Below, piece after piece: positions 1 to 8,637 of a DNA stretch of 64,000 nucleotides; within the stretch, counting starts at the first letter, position 1; the number at the start of each line of letters is the position of its first letter. A program made the position numbers and the translations under genes. The DNA is from Mitsuaria sp. WAJ17 (lineage in GTDB: Bacteria > Pseudomonadota > Gammaproteobacteria > Burkholderiales > Burkholderiaceae_C): NCBI RefSeq assembly GCF_014174515.1, contig NZ_JACJUG010000008.1, positions 1-64,000 on the forward strand, given 5' to 3'. The notes below the pieces were generated by a model. The model saw nothing but the letters and a program-made list of their open reading frames with translations. It was not told the origin of the DNA and did no database searches.

Positions 1-917
1 TCGACGATGTCCGCCACGGTCGGTGCCGGCACGCGGGCAAGCGGCTGGCCCGCCCAGGCGCAGCGGACCTCGCCGCCGCCCTGGGTGAGCACCAGGCCTT
101 GCAGGCCGCGGGCCTGCAGCTGGGACCAGGCCTGGTCCAGCGCGGGCTCGCCGTCCAGGACCCGGCCGGTGCAGGCGGCGAGCTCGTCCCGGTTCAGCAG
201 CAGCAGAGTCAGGCCGCGCAGGTCCTGCGGCAGTCGGTCCATCTTGGGCACCGAGGCGGCCACGGCGGCGAGCCGGCGTTGGCCGGCTGCGGCCTCGGCC
301 AGCAGGTTAGCGACGGATGCGGCCGGCAGGTTCAGGTCCAGCACGGTCCAGCTGGCGCTTCGGCGAAGGGCCAGGGTGGCCTGCAGGAAGCTGGCATCCA
401 GGGCGTCGCAGGCCTGCATCTGGGCCAGGCCGATGATGAGCTCGCCCTGCTCGTCCAGCACGGCGGTGTAGCTGCCCGTGGGCAGCTCGGCCAGCTGCAG
501 ACTGCCTTGTGTGCGTATGCCCAGCGCAGCGGCCTCGGCCAGCAGGGCCTGGCCAGCGGGGTCCTGGCCCACGGCTGTCAGCAACTGTACGGGCAAGCCC
601 AGGCGAGCGAGGTTCTCGGCGATATTGCGCGCCACCCCGCCTGCGCTCTCCAGCTGCGAAGCCGGATTGGAGCTGGCCAGACGTGCCGGCCCCTGCGTGC
701 GCAGCTTGCGGTCGCGGTTGGCGGCACCTATGCACAGCAACTGGCGCGGCTCGGCCAGCACATAGGCACGGCCCAGGATCAGGCCTTCACGGGTCAGCTG
801 GGCGAGCTGGTGCGTGAGGGTCGAGCGCGCCAGGCCCAACTGGGCGGCGAGGGCGTCCTGGGTGATGAAGGGCTGCTCGCGCAGAAGGGCGAGCAGCCGC
901 TGCTTGGGGCTGTCCAT
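1..917 (-). CDS. Partial PfkB-family sugar/nucleoside kinase with N-terminal winged helix (pseudouridine-kinase type)
   Basis: The gene starts at ATG 917-915 and runs off the left edge, so the C-terminal catalytic end is missing. Residues 1-55 form a winged-helix DNA-binding domain (QRLLALLREQPFITQDALAA), followed by a ribokinase/PfkB fold beginning with LLCIGAANRDRK and a GGVARNIAENLARLG substrate-binding motif. HTH-PfkB fusions are typical of pseudouridine kinase PsuK-like proteins, which phosphorylate a nucleoside or sugar in the cytoplasm. It lies 52 bases downstream of the MFS gene on the same strand, so import followed by phosphorylation of one substrate is plausible. The exact substrate cannot be read from the sequence. 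Confidence 0.8.
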   Translation of the reverse strand, partial: MDSPKQRLLALLREQPFITQDALAAQLGLARSTLTHQLAQLTREGLILGRAYVLAEPRQLLCIGAANRDRKLRTQGPARLASSNPASQLESAGGVARNIAENLARLGLPVQLLTAVGQDPAGQALLAEAAALGIRTQGSLQLAELPTGSYTAVLDEQGELIIGLAQMQACDALDASFLQATLALRRSASWTVLDLNLPAASVANLLAEAAAGQRRLAAVAASVPKMDRLPQDLRGLTLLLLNRDELAACTGRVLDGEPALDQAWSQLQARGLQGLVLTQGGGEVRCAWAGQPLARVPAPTVADIV

Positions 918-935
918 GTGAACATTCTAGACAAA

Positions 936-953
936 TGTCCTGGCAATTGGACA
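936..953. promoter_or_regulatory. Possible operator palindrome upstream of the HTH-kinase gene
   Basis: TGTCC, eight bases, then GGACA forms an inverted repeat in the 52-base gap upstream of the HTH-kinase start. The encoded kinase carries its own DNA-binding domain, so autoregulation through this site is a reasonable guess. Only the symmetry and position support it. Confidence 0.35.
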
Positions 954-969
954 AACGTTTGGAGACGGC

Positions 970-2217
970 TCAGGTGGCGCTGGCAGGCTCGGCCGCCGGC
1001 CCGGCGCGGCGCTGGGCCACCTTGGCGGCCAGGGCGAAGACCACCAGCGCGGCGCCGCCAATGGCGGCCTCGGCCTGCAGCATGCCGTTGTTGCCCCAGT
1101 GCGTCTGCGAATAGCCGGCCACCAGGGTCATCCAGCTGAGCGGCATATTGGCCAGGGAGGCCAGCAGGCTGTATTTGGTGGCGGCCGCACCCTTGCCGAT
1201 GGCTTCCAGCACGACGGCGGCGTAGCCGGTGTAGCAAAGGCCGGTGCTCAGGGCGTAGAGGGTGGTGAAGACGACGAAGCTGGACTCGCTGTGCGGCGCC
1301 GCCGCCATGGCCAGGGCGCACAGAGCCTGCAGGCCGCCGAAGAGGCAGTAGGCCCACTTGCGGTCCATGCGGTCGCAGATGAAACCGCCCAGCAGGCTGC
1401 CGCCGGCCGACACGATGCCGCTGACCACGCCGGTCACCAGGGCGACGGTGGCCGCACTGGCATGCCAGTCCGGCGCCACCACGGACCACAGGTTCCCGGC
1501 GCCGCCGCTGCCGATGGGCAGGAAGCACACCAGGATGGCCAGCAGGCCAAGGCGGGAGCGTGCGACCTCCCAGAGGTCCTTGCCGGCGGCACGGGCGTTT
1601 GCCAGCAGGCTGAAGCCTTCGCTGCGGCCTTCCTGCGCTGGCTCGCGGACCAGGGGCAGGGCGGCGGCGCAGGCCAGAGTCAGCAGGGCCATCAGGCTGC
1701 TGGTGAGCATGGCGGACACATGCAGGTCCTCCATCATCCACAGCGCCAGGCCGCCGCCAAGGCTAGAGCCGGCCATGTTGCCGGCCTGCATCCAGCCGGC
1801 GGCGCGGCCTTTCTCCTCGTCCGGCGTGGTATGGGCCATGAGGCTTTCCACCGACATGCCCAGCAGGCTGGCCGCAATGCCTGCCGTCACGGCCACGACT
1901 GTCAGGAAGGGAATCGACTCGAGCTTGTAGGGCGTCATGCCGGTGATGAACATGCCAGCGGCCGATCCGACGCAGCCGATCAGGTACCAGGTCTTGCGCG
2001 TCAGCGTGAGGTCCACGACGGGCGCCCAGAGGAACTTGGCCGCGTGGGGCATGAAGGTCACCGCCAGCAGCCCCGCGATGGCCTCGGCAGGGACCTTGGC
2101 CTGGGCCAGCGCATAGGCGGCGGCGATGGCCAGGTAGCCGCTGAGGGCGCTGAAGGGGGCGAAGAGGACGAAGTAGACGGCTGGGTGCGAGGCCCGGTGC
2201 GGGGAGAAGGCGGACAT
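970..2217 (-). CDS. MFS transporter, AmpG/PAT-like
   Basis: This 415-residue protein has about twelve hydrophobic segments and an MFS fold, with AmpG-like features near the N-terminus (AKFLWAPVVDLTLTRKTWY, residues about 51-69). AmpG-like permeases import muropeptides or amino sugars across the inner membrane by proton symport. The start chosen is ATG 2217, because the reading frame stays open far upstream but the membrane protein sequence only begins at MSAFSPHRASHPAVYFVLF. It precedes the HTH-PfkB kinase on the same strand and probably forms an operon with it. Its divergent position next to the aminoglycoside operon looks like a cluster boundary rather than a shared function. The substrate is unknown. 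Confidence 0.8.
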   Translation of the reverse strand: MSAFSPHRASHPAVYFVLFAPFSALSGYLAIAAAYALAQAKVPAEAIAGLLAVTFMPHAAKFLWAPVVDLTLTRKTWYLIGCVGSAAGMFITGMTPYKLESIPFLTVVAVTAGIAASLLGMSVESLMAHTTPDEEKGRAAGWMQAGNMAGSSLGGGLALWMMEDLHVSAMLTSSLMALLTLACAAALPLVREPAQEGRSEGFSLLANARAAGKDLWEVARSRLGLLAILVCFLPIGSGGAGNLWSVVAPDWHASAATVALVTGVVSGIVSAGGSLLGGFICDRMDRKWAYCLFGGLQALCALAMAAAPHSESSFVVFTTLYALSTGLCYTGYAAVVLEAIGKGAAATKYSLLASLANMPLSWMTLVAGYSQTHWGNNGMLQAEAAIGGAALVVFALAAKVAQRRAGPAAEPASAT

Positions 2218-2709
2218 GCGGTGATGCTCTGGGCGCCCCGGGGATGTGGGGCGATGCGGCATTGTCCCTGGCCTGCGTGTGGTCGCTGCTCCGCATCTAC
2301 CCAGGGGCGCATGTCGCCCACGCCCGATCGGCTCGCCTGCGATGGGAGGCTCCTCAGGCCCGGCCGGGCTCGCGGGGGTCATGGCTTGTCCCTTCGGGGT
2401 GGCGCCACATGGCCCAGCCGAGCATCGGGGCGGGCTCTTGAAGGCGGTCATGTCCTGGCTGGTGCCGCGTGCTCCCCGGCTCCATGGCTCGGCAGCTTCT
2501 TGCAATATAGGACTTCTGGATCGGTGCAACTGCAAACTTTGACAGGGCGCAGAGCGTTTGATAACGCCTAGAAGTGATGCACGCCTGCCGTATAGTGCGC
2601 AGCTTCTTCGTGAATCGTCCCGGTACAGCGGCCAGCGGTGAACGGCTGGTGACTGCCTCGCGCCGGCACTGGGGCGCGTGCCCTCAATCTCCCGACAGGT
2701 GACACAACG
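2218..2709. other. Divergent intergenic region, left boundary of the aminoglycoside cluster
   Basis: These 492 bases separate the minus-strand MFS gene from the plus-strand GMC oxidoreductase gene. I see no convincing gene. An AT-richer stretch around 2505-2600 contains TTGATAACG and a TATAGT hexamer at about 2591, which could belong to the plus-strand promoter, but no well-spaced -35 was found. The promoters of both operons must lie here. Confidence 0.45.
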
Positions 2710-4338
2710 ATGAAATTTCCGGTGCCTGGTTTCATCCGTAGGCAAGCCCTGGGGACCTCGCATGTCCATGGTCTCGCCGGGCCAGATGCCTTGTATGACA
2801 GCTACGACGTGGTCGTCGTGGGCAGCGGTGCCAGCGGCGCGATCGCGGCCTCCGAGTTCGTACGCGCTGGACTGAGGACCCTGGTCCTTGAGGAAGGTGG
2901 CTGGTTGCGTCCCGATGCGGCGAACGCCCTGGTCGATGCCGACGCAGAGCGAGCGCTGGCCGGCAATGGCGAGCTTGGGTGGTCGACCCGGGGCTGGCCT
3001 TGGAGCACCCGCAATCTCGGCGGCGGCACGGTGTTCTATGGGGGAGCTTCGTTCCGCTACACCGACTTCGATTTCGACCCTCGCGCCAGGATCACGGCTG
3101 AGGGCCTGCATGTGCATTGGCCCATCACTGGAGCGGACCTCGCCGCCAGTTATGACGAGATCGAGGCGCTACTGCACGTTAACAAGCCTTCACCTGCTGG
3201 CGCCAAGGACAGGCCGGCCTCGCTTGGCCTCCCGGCTGAGCACCTGTGGCAGGCCGCGCAGCGACTGGGCCATCATCCGCTGGCAACGCCCTTGGCGATC
3301 GACCGCCAGCGCTGCGACCATTGCTCGCTATGCATCTCGGCGCAGTGCGACCGTGGGGCCAAGCGCGATGTGGTCCAGGCGGTGCTCAAGCCTTTGGCCG
3401 AGTCGCCGCATCTGACCCTCCTGACCGGGGTCAAGGCACTCTCGCTGCAGCAGGAGTCGGCGCGGAAAGTCAGCGCTGTGCAATGCCTGGACCTGAGCAG
3501 CGGCACCACACGGGTGATCCGCGGGCGTCTCTTCGTCCTGGCCTGCAACGCCATCCAGACGGCGGCCCTGCTCCTGCGCTCCCAGACCAGCCATGCGCCC
3601 CGGGGCATCGGCAACGAACATGACATGGTGGGGCGCGGCCTGTGCATGAAGCTGAGCGAGTACACCCAGGGCGTGGTCGCCATGGACCCGGAGGCCGTGC
3701 AGCGCCACCCCATCGGCTATCGCGGCCCCTTCTCCGGCGTCAGCGTGCTGGATCACTACCTTGACGAACGCTGTCCCACCGGGGTTGGCGGGCTCATCTA
3801 CGAGACCAAGCACGACGAATGGCAGCCCATGGAGGTGCCTGGCTTGCTGCTGCGGGTCGAGACCATCCTTGCGGACCATCCTTCGGCGGCAAACCGGGTC
3901 AGGCTGTCCAGCGAGCGGGATCGGTGGGGACTGCCGCGCTTGATGATCGATTACCGAACCGATGCCCGCGATGCCGCCCGGCTGGAGTACATGTGCGATC
4001 GTTCCGCAGAGTGGCTGCGGGCGGCCGGGGCGGATGCCATCCAGCGAGAACCCTCGCAGTACGTCATGGGCAGCACGCATCTGCATGGCACCTGCCGCGC
4101 AGGCACCGATCCCACAAGCTCGGTGGTCGATCGCGATGGTCGCGTTCACTCGGTCGAGAATGTCCACGTGGTGGACGGCAGCTACATGCCCTATCCCGGT
4201 GGACTCAACCCGACGCTCACCATCCAGGCCAACGCTCTGCGCATCGCACGTGGCCTGGCCCGCGCCCCCGCCACGGCGCATAGCGCCAATGCCCTCCAGA
4301 CCGCTGCCGCCGCGCAAGGGACTGCCTCATGCAGCTGA
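2710..4338 (+). CDS. GMC-family FAD oxidoreductase, candidate paromamine 6'-dehydrogenase (BtrQ/NeoG role)
   Basis: This 542-residue protein opens with an FAD dinucleotide fold (VVVVGSGASG, residues 34-43) and ends with the GMC C-terminal domain (THLHGTCRAGTD and GGLNPTLTIQANALRIA). GMC enzymes oxidise alcohols with FAD. In butirosin and neomycin biosynthesis a GMC-type enzyme oxidises the 6'-hydroxyl of paromamine before transamination. A class III aminotransferase that could complete 6'-amination is encoded at 18847-20094, which supports this role. The gene is first of the five-gene plus-strand operon and overlaps the next gene by 10 bases. A FeS-like segment CDHCSLCISAQC (about residues 200-211) is noticeable and is found in some membrane GMC dehydrogenases. 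Family certain; substrate inferred from context. Confidence 0.85.
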   Translation: MKFPVPGFIRRQALGTSHVHGLAGPDALYDSYDVVVVGSGASGAIAASEFVRAGLRTLVLEEGGWLRPDAANALVDADAERALAGNGELGWSTRGWPWSTRNLGGGTVFYGGASFRYTDFDFDPRARITAEGLHVHWPITGADLAASYDEIEALLHVNKPSPAGAKDRPASLGLPAEHLWQAAQRLGHHPLATPLAIDRQRCDHCSLCISAQCDRGAKRDVVQAVLKPLAESPHLTLLTGVKALSLQQESARKVSAVQCLDLSSGTTRVIRGRLFVLACNAIQTAALLLRSQTSHAPRGIGNEHDMVGRGLCMKLSEYTQGVVAMDPEAVQRHPIGYRGPFSGVSVLDHYLDERCPTGVGGLIYETKHDEWQPMEVPGLLLRVETILADHPSAANRVRLSSERDRWGLPRLMIDYRTDARDAARLEYMCDRSAEWLRAAGADAIQREPSQYVMGSTHLHGTCRAGTDPTSSVVDRDGRVHSVENVHVVDGSYMPYPGGLNPTLTIQANALRIARGLARAPATAHSANALQTAAAAQGTASCS

Positions 4339-4592
4339 GCCGCCAATTCATACGCCAGCTCATCGTCCAAACCCTCTGCACCGTCACCGGTGAGGAGATG
4401 CAGGACATCCTCGCGATGGACGAGGTGGAGGTGGATACCCGCGACTGGGAGCAAATCATCAGCCGCCTGGAAGCCTTTCTGGACGTGAGTACCGGCCTGC
4501 TGAGCTCGGGGCAGCGTGTCGTCCGGATTGACGCTCTGGCGCAAGACCTGTTCCAGCGCGTGCATGGTGCAGGCGGCGATGCCACGGACTGA
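4329..4592 (+). CDS. Small acyl-carrier-like protein lacking the phosphopantetheine serine
   Basis: This 87-residue acidic protein is predicted to be all helical. It aligns in pattern and spacing with acyl carrier proteins: the segment VDTRDWEQIISRLEAFLDV matches the ADSLDTVELVMALEEEFDI core of an ACP, but the modified Ser is replaced by Thr36. The helix IDALAQDLFQRV fits the last ACP helix. Without the Ser it probably cannot carry a 4'-phosphopantetheine arm, so it may be a scaffold or regulator, or bind something non-covalently. It overlaps the GMC gene and is followed 8 bases later by the NDK-like gene, indicating co-translation. In butirosin clusters a true ACP (BtrI) carries the side chain; no ligase for such a side chain is present here. 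The ACP relation is my alignment by eye and could be wrong. Confidence 0.5.
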   Translation: MQLSRQFIRQLIVQTLCTVTGEEMQDILAMDEVEVDTRDWEQIISRLEAFLDVSTGLLSSGQRVVRIDALAQDLFQRVHGAGGDATD

Positions 4593-4600
4593 GCCTGCCC

Positions 4601-5704
4601 ATGCAAGCCCCTGCCATGGATGAGCCTGTCATCGCCATGCTCAAACCGGATGCCCAGGAGCGCGGTCTGGCTAACGAAGTCCTGGCGGCCGTCCGAGATG
4701 CGGGCTTCCAGGAGTCGCTGCGGCGCGTGGTGCAACTGGACGAAGCCCGTGTCCGCAGGCTTTTCCTCCATCCATTGCCGGCCTATGTGCAGCATCTGTG
4801 TTCACGACCCGTCTCCCTGCACCTGCTGCAAGGTGGCGGGGGGGCGGAAGCCTTCTACGACTGCAAATGTGCCATCCGTCGCCACTTCGGCGTGCCGAGC
4901 AAGGTACGCAACCTGATCCATGGCACCGACGAAGGCACGGAGTACCACCTCTTCCTTGACGCATTCTTCCCTGAGCTGGCGCCCAGGCAGTACAGCGCCG
5001 GAGCGGATCTGGATTTGCGCTGGCCGGCAGAGACCACCCTGCAGCAGGCGCTCGATTGCCTGCGGCAGCTGGACGAGGACTCGCAGTTCCGCCATGTCTC
5101 GGTGAGCCTGACGCCGGCGCAGGCCGATCTCTGTGCCTTGCAGAGGCGGGATTGGAAGCGGCTGCGCCTGGGCTTTGCGGCGCTCCATGCCCTGCCTGCC
5201 TCGGCGGGTGGCGTGGGCCGCCTGCTGCTGCATGCCCGGGCGCAAGAGGATGTGCGGCCCTTGCTGGCGCTGTCAGACCCGAAGGCCTTGCTTGCCGACA
5301 TGGCGGATCCGGGCCGGGCGGTGACCTTGACCGACATCGACATCCCTGCCTCCGAACTGGCAGCCTATGCGAACGAGCTCAGGAAGCCTGCCCCCGAGGT
5401 GGATCGGGTCCTTTGGGCCTACCCCTGTCTGCGGTGGGTGGCCCAGCTTCAGCTTCAGGGCGTAAGCCGGCTGGGCGTGTTCCAGCCGCGCCAGCCGCTC
5501 ATGGCCGCGGAATTCCTGTCCGACATCGCACGGCTGTTGGGTTTGCAGGCCTGCGGCGGCAGCGCGGGCCGTTGCGCGGTCGGGGCATTCAGCATTTCCG
5601 GCCGTCGTGCACAAGGCCTGCATGGCCAGGATGGGTCATCGATCACGACGCCGCCCATGACGCCCCCCGCGGTCCCTGCCCGGCATTCAGAGGCGTCGGC
5701 ATGA
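4601..5704 (+). CDS. Nucleoside-diphosphate-kinase-like domain fused to an unknown C-terminal domain
   Basis: This 367-residue protein begins with an NDK-like domain (residues about 6-125): VIAMLKPDAQERG matches the NDK start and RNLIHGTDEGTEYHLFL matches the active-site segment with its phospho-acceptor His. Normal NDK is about 140 residues, and here part of the central region is shortened, so activity is uncertain. Residues about 130-340 resemble no family I recognise; the last 40 residues are low complexity. ATG 4601 is used, but ATG 4616 (MDEPVIAML) is equally possible. It sits between the carrier-like gene and the glycosyltransferase, overlapping the latter by ATGA, so it probably acts in the same pathway, perhaps supplying or handling a phosphorylated intermediate. 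This role is a guess. Confidence 0.6.
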   Translation: MQAPAMDEPVIAMLKPDAQERGLANEVLAAVRDAGFQESLRRVVQLDEARVRRLFLHPLPAYVQHLCSRPVSLHLLQGGGGAEAFYDCKCAIRRHFGVPSKVRNLIHGTDEGTEYHLFLDAFFPELAPRQYSAGADLDLRWPAETTLQQALDCLRQLDEDSQFRHVSVSLTPAQADLCALQRRDWKRLRLGFAALHALPASAGGVGRLLLHARAQEDVRPLLALSDPKALLADMADPGRAVTLTDIDIPASELAAYANELRKPAPEVDRVLWAYPCLRWVAQLQLQGVSRLGVFQPRQPLMAAEFLSDIARLLGLQACGGSAGRCAVGAFSISGRRAQGLHGQDGSSITTPPMTPPAVPARHSEASA

Positions 5705-6933
5705 GGGTGCTCAAGCTCACGCCGTTTTTCCATCACCCGGATGTCAAGGCCTGGCCGGCCTCCTTCGATGCCGTGGGTGGCATGCAGATCCAGACCTGGC
5801 GGCAGGCGGCGCAGTTGGCCGAGCGCGGCGTGCACCAGGATGTGATGACCATCGGCTTTCCAGGCTTGCCGAGGCGGCGCTGCCTCCAGACCAATCTGTG
5901 GGTGGAGCGCCAGTTGGCGCCAATTCCGCATATCCGATCGGAGTTCAGCGGCCTGGTGGGACTCACCGAAGCCTGGGCCGTGGCCACCCTGCTCCGCCTG
6001 TGGCGGCAAAGACGGCAGCACACTTGGGATCTGATCCATGCCCACTTCGATGGGCAGATTCCCGCCCTTCTGGTGGCCTGGCTGGCGCCGCGCCTGCTGC
6101 GGCGGCCCCTGCTGGTCACCGTGCACTGCTCGCGATTGGCGGTGTACGCGCCTCATGGCTGGTTGGATCGCATCCAGCACGGCGTGGCCCGCTGGCTGGA
6201 ACGCCGGGTGGTGGCGCAGGCAGAGCGGGTGATGGCACTTACCCAGACCACCGCCGCAGTGCTGTCGCAATGGAGTGAGCGTGTGGAGGTGATGCCCGAC
6301 GTGGTGGATACCCAGCAGTTCGCGCCGCCGCCGGAAGCCGCCGTCAGGGACTTCAGGCAACGCCATCGGCTGCCGGAGCGGGTGGTGGGCTTTGTGGGAC
6401 GCCTGGCCAAGGAAAAGGGCTGGACGCACCTGGCACCCCTGGCCGCGGCCTTGCAGGCGCAGGGCTACCACCTCCTGGTGGTCGGCGACGGTCCGCAGCG
6501 CGACCGCCTGCAGCAGGCATTGGTAGACGCCGGCGTGGCTGACAACGTCACTATCACCGGCTTTATCCCCAACGACGAGGTGCCGCAGGCCATGGCGGCC
6601 TGCCGCCTGCTGGTGATGCCTTCGGTGTACGAGGAATTTGGCGGCGCCAGCATCGAGGCCTTGGCCACTGGCGTGCCCGTGGTGGCATTTGCAGTGGGGG
6701 GCTTGCGGGAGATCCTCGGTGCCGTCACGCCAGGCCTTCTGGTGCCTCCGCAGGATACCCAGGCCTTGATACAGCGCGTTCAGGAGGTGCTTGCCGGCCG
6801 GCACCGCGAGGATCTGCAGGCCGATCGCCTGAGATCCCATGTGCTGGGGCGCTTCTCGCCTGATGTCCTGGCCGAGCGAACCCTGCAGCTGTACCGCCGG
6901 GCCTGCAGGCCCGAGCCTGCCCATGCCGCTTGA
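5701..6933 (+). CDS. GT4-family glycosyltransferase, candidate N-acetylglucosaminyltransferase (BtrM/NeoM role)
   Basis: This 410-residue protein has a GT-B fold. The N-terminal domain contains GGMQIQTWRQAAQLAERG, and the C-terminal nucleotide-sugar domain starts at RVVGFVGRLAKEKGW and carries the EEFGGASIEALATG motif (E-X7-E) of GT4 retaining enzymes. In DOS aminoglycoside pathways such an enzyme transfers GlcNAc from UDP-GlcNAc onto DOS, giving N-acetylparomamine, which a PIG-L deacetylase then opens (present at 18101-18850). The start ATG 5701 overlaps the previous stop by four bases; the open frame extends upstream but the family sequence begins at MRVLKLTPFF. A second glycosyltransferase (17046-18104) could alternatively do this step. 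Confidence 0.85.
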   Translation: MRVLKLTPFFHHPDVKAWPASFDAVGGMQIQTWRQAAQLAERGVHQDVMTIGFPGLPRRRCLQTNLWVERQLAPIPHIRSEFSGLVGLTEAWAVATLLRLWRQRRQHTWDLIHAHFDGQIPALLVAWLAPRLLRRPLLVTVHCSRLAVYAPHGWLDRIQHGVARWLERRVVAQAERVMALTQTTAAVLSQWSERVEVMPDVVDTQQFAPPPEAAVRDFRQRHRLPERVVGFVGRLAKEKGWTHLAPLAAALQAQGYHLLVVGDGPQRDRLQQALVDAGVADNVTITGFIPNDEVPQAMAACRLLVMPSVYEEFGGASIEALATGVPVVAFAVGGLREILGAVTPGLLVPPQDTQALIQRVQEVLAGRHREDLQADRLRSHVLGRFSPDVLAERTLQLYRRACRPEPAHAA

Positions 6934-6981
6934 GCGCTTGGACTCCGCCGTCATCGTTCACTTCAGCAGACCCTTGTCGCC

Positions 6982-7872
6982 ATGTCCTTGATCCACCTAC
7001 CCAGTGATGTCCGGCCGGAAGAAGTCCTGGCCTGCTTGCAGGAACACGGCTATGCCATCATCGACCGCCTGGTGTCTCCGGACCATATGGACGGGATTGC
7101 CGGCGAGCTGGCGCCTTTCATGGACCGAACGCCCTTCGGCCCGGACGGCATCCTGGGCCGGCGCACCAAGCGCACAGGAGGCCTGGTGGCGCGTTCACAG
7201 GGCGTCCGCGATCTGGTGATGCATCCAACCATCCTGGAGACCAGCCGACGATTCCTGGCCCACGCGACGACTATCCAGTTGCATTGCACGCAGGTCGTGG
7301 CAGTACACCCAGGGGCGCGCGCCCAGACCCTGCACCAGGACGAAGTGGCCTGGGACATGTACCCTTGGCCACAGGACTATCACGTGCAGTGCAACACCCT
7401 TTGGGCGATGACCGAATACACGGAGGCGATGGGCGCGACCCGGGTGGTCCCCGGTAGTCATCGCCTGGGCCGGAGCCTGGAGCTCGAGATCGCCGACAGC
7501 CTGCCAGCCGAAATGGAGAAGGGTTCGGTGCTTGTCTACGACGGCAAGGTCTACCACGGGGGAGGGGAGAATCGGTCGGACCAAGTCCGCAGCGCGATCA
7601 ACCTGACCTACGCGGTGGGCTGGGTGCGTCAGGAAGAGAACCAGTTCCTGTCCTGCCCATTGGAAGTTGCCCGCACCCTGCCCGAGGACTTGCTGCGGCT
7701 GATGGGCTACCAGTGCGGCGCCTTTGCTCTGGGCTATGTGAATGGTTTCGAGGATCCGATGACGGTCCTGGGGCGAGCGGAGCCGGGTCGCATCTTGGGC
7801 GCGGAGCTCATGCGCAATGCCGATCAAACCGATGACCGGCGCTCCTTTCTTCGCGAGGCCGAACTCGGCTGA
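6982..7872 (+). CDS. Phytanoyl-CoA-dioxygenase-family Fe(II)/2-oxoglutarate oxygenase (KanJ-like)
   Basis: This 296-residue PhyH-family protein shows a complete iron facial triad: H118 and D120 in LHQDEVAWD and a distal H192 in VYHGGGENRS, with R203 suited to bind 2-oxoglutarate. In kanamycin biosynthesis the PhyH enzyme KanJ oxidatively deaminates the 2'-position of kanamycin B; other PhyH enzymes hydroxylate sugars. Here it is the last gene of the plus-strand operon, 48 bases after the glycosyltransferase, and converges on the SDR gene with only 36 bases between stops. It is therefore probably a tailoring oxygenase acting on the pseudo-oligosaccharide. No KanK-type reductase partner is obvious apart from the SDR next to it. 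Position of oxidation unknown. Confidence 0.8.
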   Translation: MSLIHLPSDVRPEEVLACLQEHGYAIIDRLVSPDHMDGIAGELAPFMDRTPFGPDGILGRRTKRTGGLVARSQGVRDLVMHPTILETSRRFLAHATTIQLHCTQVVAVHPGARAQTLHQDEVAWDMYPWPQDYHVQCNTLWAMTEYTEAMGATRVVPGSHRLGRSLELEIADSLPAEMEKGSVLVYDGKVYHGGGENRSDQVRSAINLTYAVGWVRQEENQFLSCPLEVARTLPEDLLRLMGYQCGAFALGYVNGFEDPMTVLGRAEPGRILGAELMRNADQTDDRRSFLREAELG

Positions 7873-7908
7873 GAACCGGCCCACCGTGCGGCAGGCCGGG
7901 GCGCACCA

Positions 7909-8637
7909 TCAGGCCTCGGCGGCCATGGCGGAGGCTTCGGCGAAGTCGGACAGGCCATAGACGCGTCCGTTGTCCAGGCGCTGGGGTGCCGCCAGCAGGG
8001 ACAGCAAGCCTCTGGCCACCTCGACAGGATCGTCGGGCGCTTCATCCCCCCCCATGTCCGTCTTCATCCAGCCTGGATCCAGTCCGATGACCTTGGCGCC
8101 CCGCGCCTCTAGCGCAGTGGCACTGTTCACGGTCAGCGCCCACAGGAAGGCCTTGGTCGCACAGTAGAGCGGGTAGCTGCCATTCCAGGTCTGGGGGAAA
8201 GCCATGTCGGACAGAACGTTCACCAGCACGCCGCCTGGCTGCAGCTTGTCCTGGACCAGGGCGCTGATCACGGCGGGCGCCGTGGCATTCACGCTGGTCA
8301 TGTCGATGATGTCCCCGATGGCCAGGCCGGACAGGCCCAGTTCCTCCTGCTGCGAGAACACGCCAGCATTGTTGATGGCGCAGTGCAGTGGCCGCGCTTC
8401 CAGCAGCGGGCGCAGGCCCGCGGCCAGTGCCTGCGGATCCCGGAGATCACAGGCCAGCTCGACGACCGCCTGGCCTCCACCCTGCAGGGCGGCGCGTTGA
8501 TCGGGGCTCAGGGGGCGGCGGCACACCAGCAGCAGGTCCGAACCTGCCGCGGCCAGCAATCGGGCCAGATGATGGCCCAGGCCGCGATTGGCTCCGGTGA
8601 TGAGGGTGAGGGGGCGCGCTGTGGTCTGGACCATCAT
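7909..8637 (-). CDS. Short-chain dehydrogenase/reductase, candidate AprD3-type partner reductase
   Basis: This 242-residue SDR has the NAD(P) motif TGANRGLG (residues 14-21), the NNAG structural motif and a YCATK catalytic Y-X3-K. Its ATG overlaps the stop of the radical SAM gene by ATGA, so the two are translated together. In apramycin-type pathways AprD4 (radical SAM dehydratase) and AprD3 (NADPH reductase) remove the 3'-hydroxyl of the paromamine ring as a pair. This gene order and protein type match that pairing. Alternatively it could reduce the keto product of the adjacent KanJ-like oxygenase or be the DOS-pathway inosamine dehydrogenase, since no other NAD-type dehydrogenase is seen in the cluster. 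Confidence 0.8.
   Translation of the reverse strand: MMVQTTARPLTLITGANRGLGHHLARLLAAAGSDLLLVCRRPLSPDQRAALQGGGQAVVELACDLRDPQALAAGLRPLLEARPLHCAINNAGVFSQQEELGLSGLAIGDIIDMTSVNATAPAVISALVQDKLQPGGVLVNVLSDMAFPQTWNGSYPLYCATKAFLWALTVNSATALEARGAKVIGLDPGWMKTDMGGDEAPDDPVEVARGLLSLLAAPQRLDNGRVYGLSDFAEASAMAAEA

Noticed and set aside
970..3117. MFS gene start extended upstream to 3117
   Set aside because: The extra 300 residues are low-complexity and overlap the start of the GMC gene; the transporter sequence begins at 2217.
4329..4592. Small carrier-like protein as a functional BtrI-type ACP for an AHBA side chain
   Set aside because: The modified Ser is Thr here and no BtrJ, BtrK, BtrO or BtrH-like genes are present, so a butirosin side chain is not supported.
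5056..5700. N-terminal extension of the glycosyltransferase to 5056
   Set aside because: It would overlap most of the NDK-like gene, is Gly/Ala/Pro-rich shadow sequence, and ATG 5701 is coupled by ATGA and starts the family sequence.
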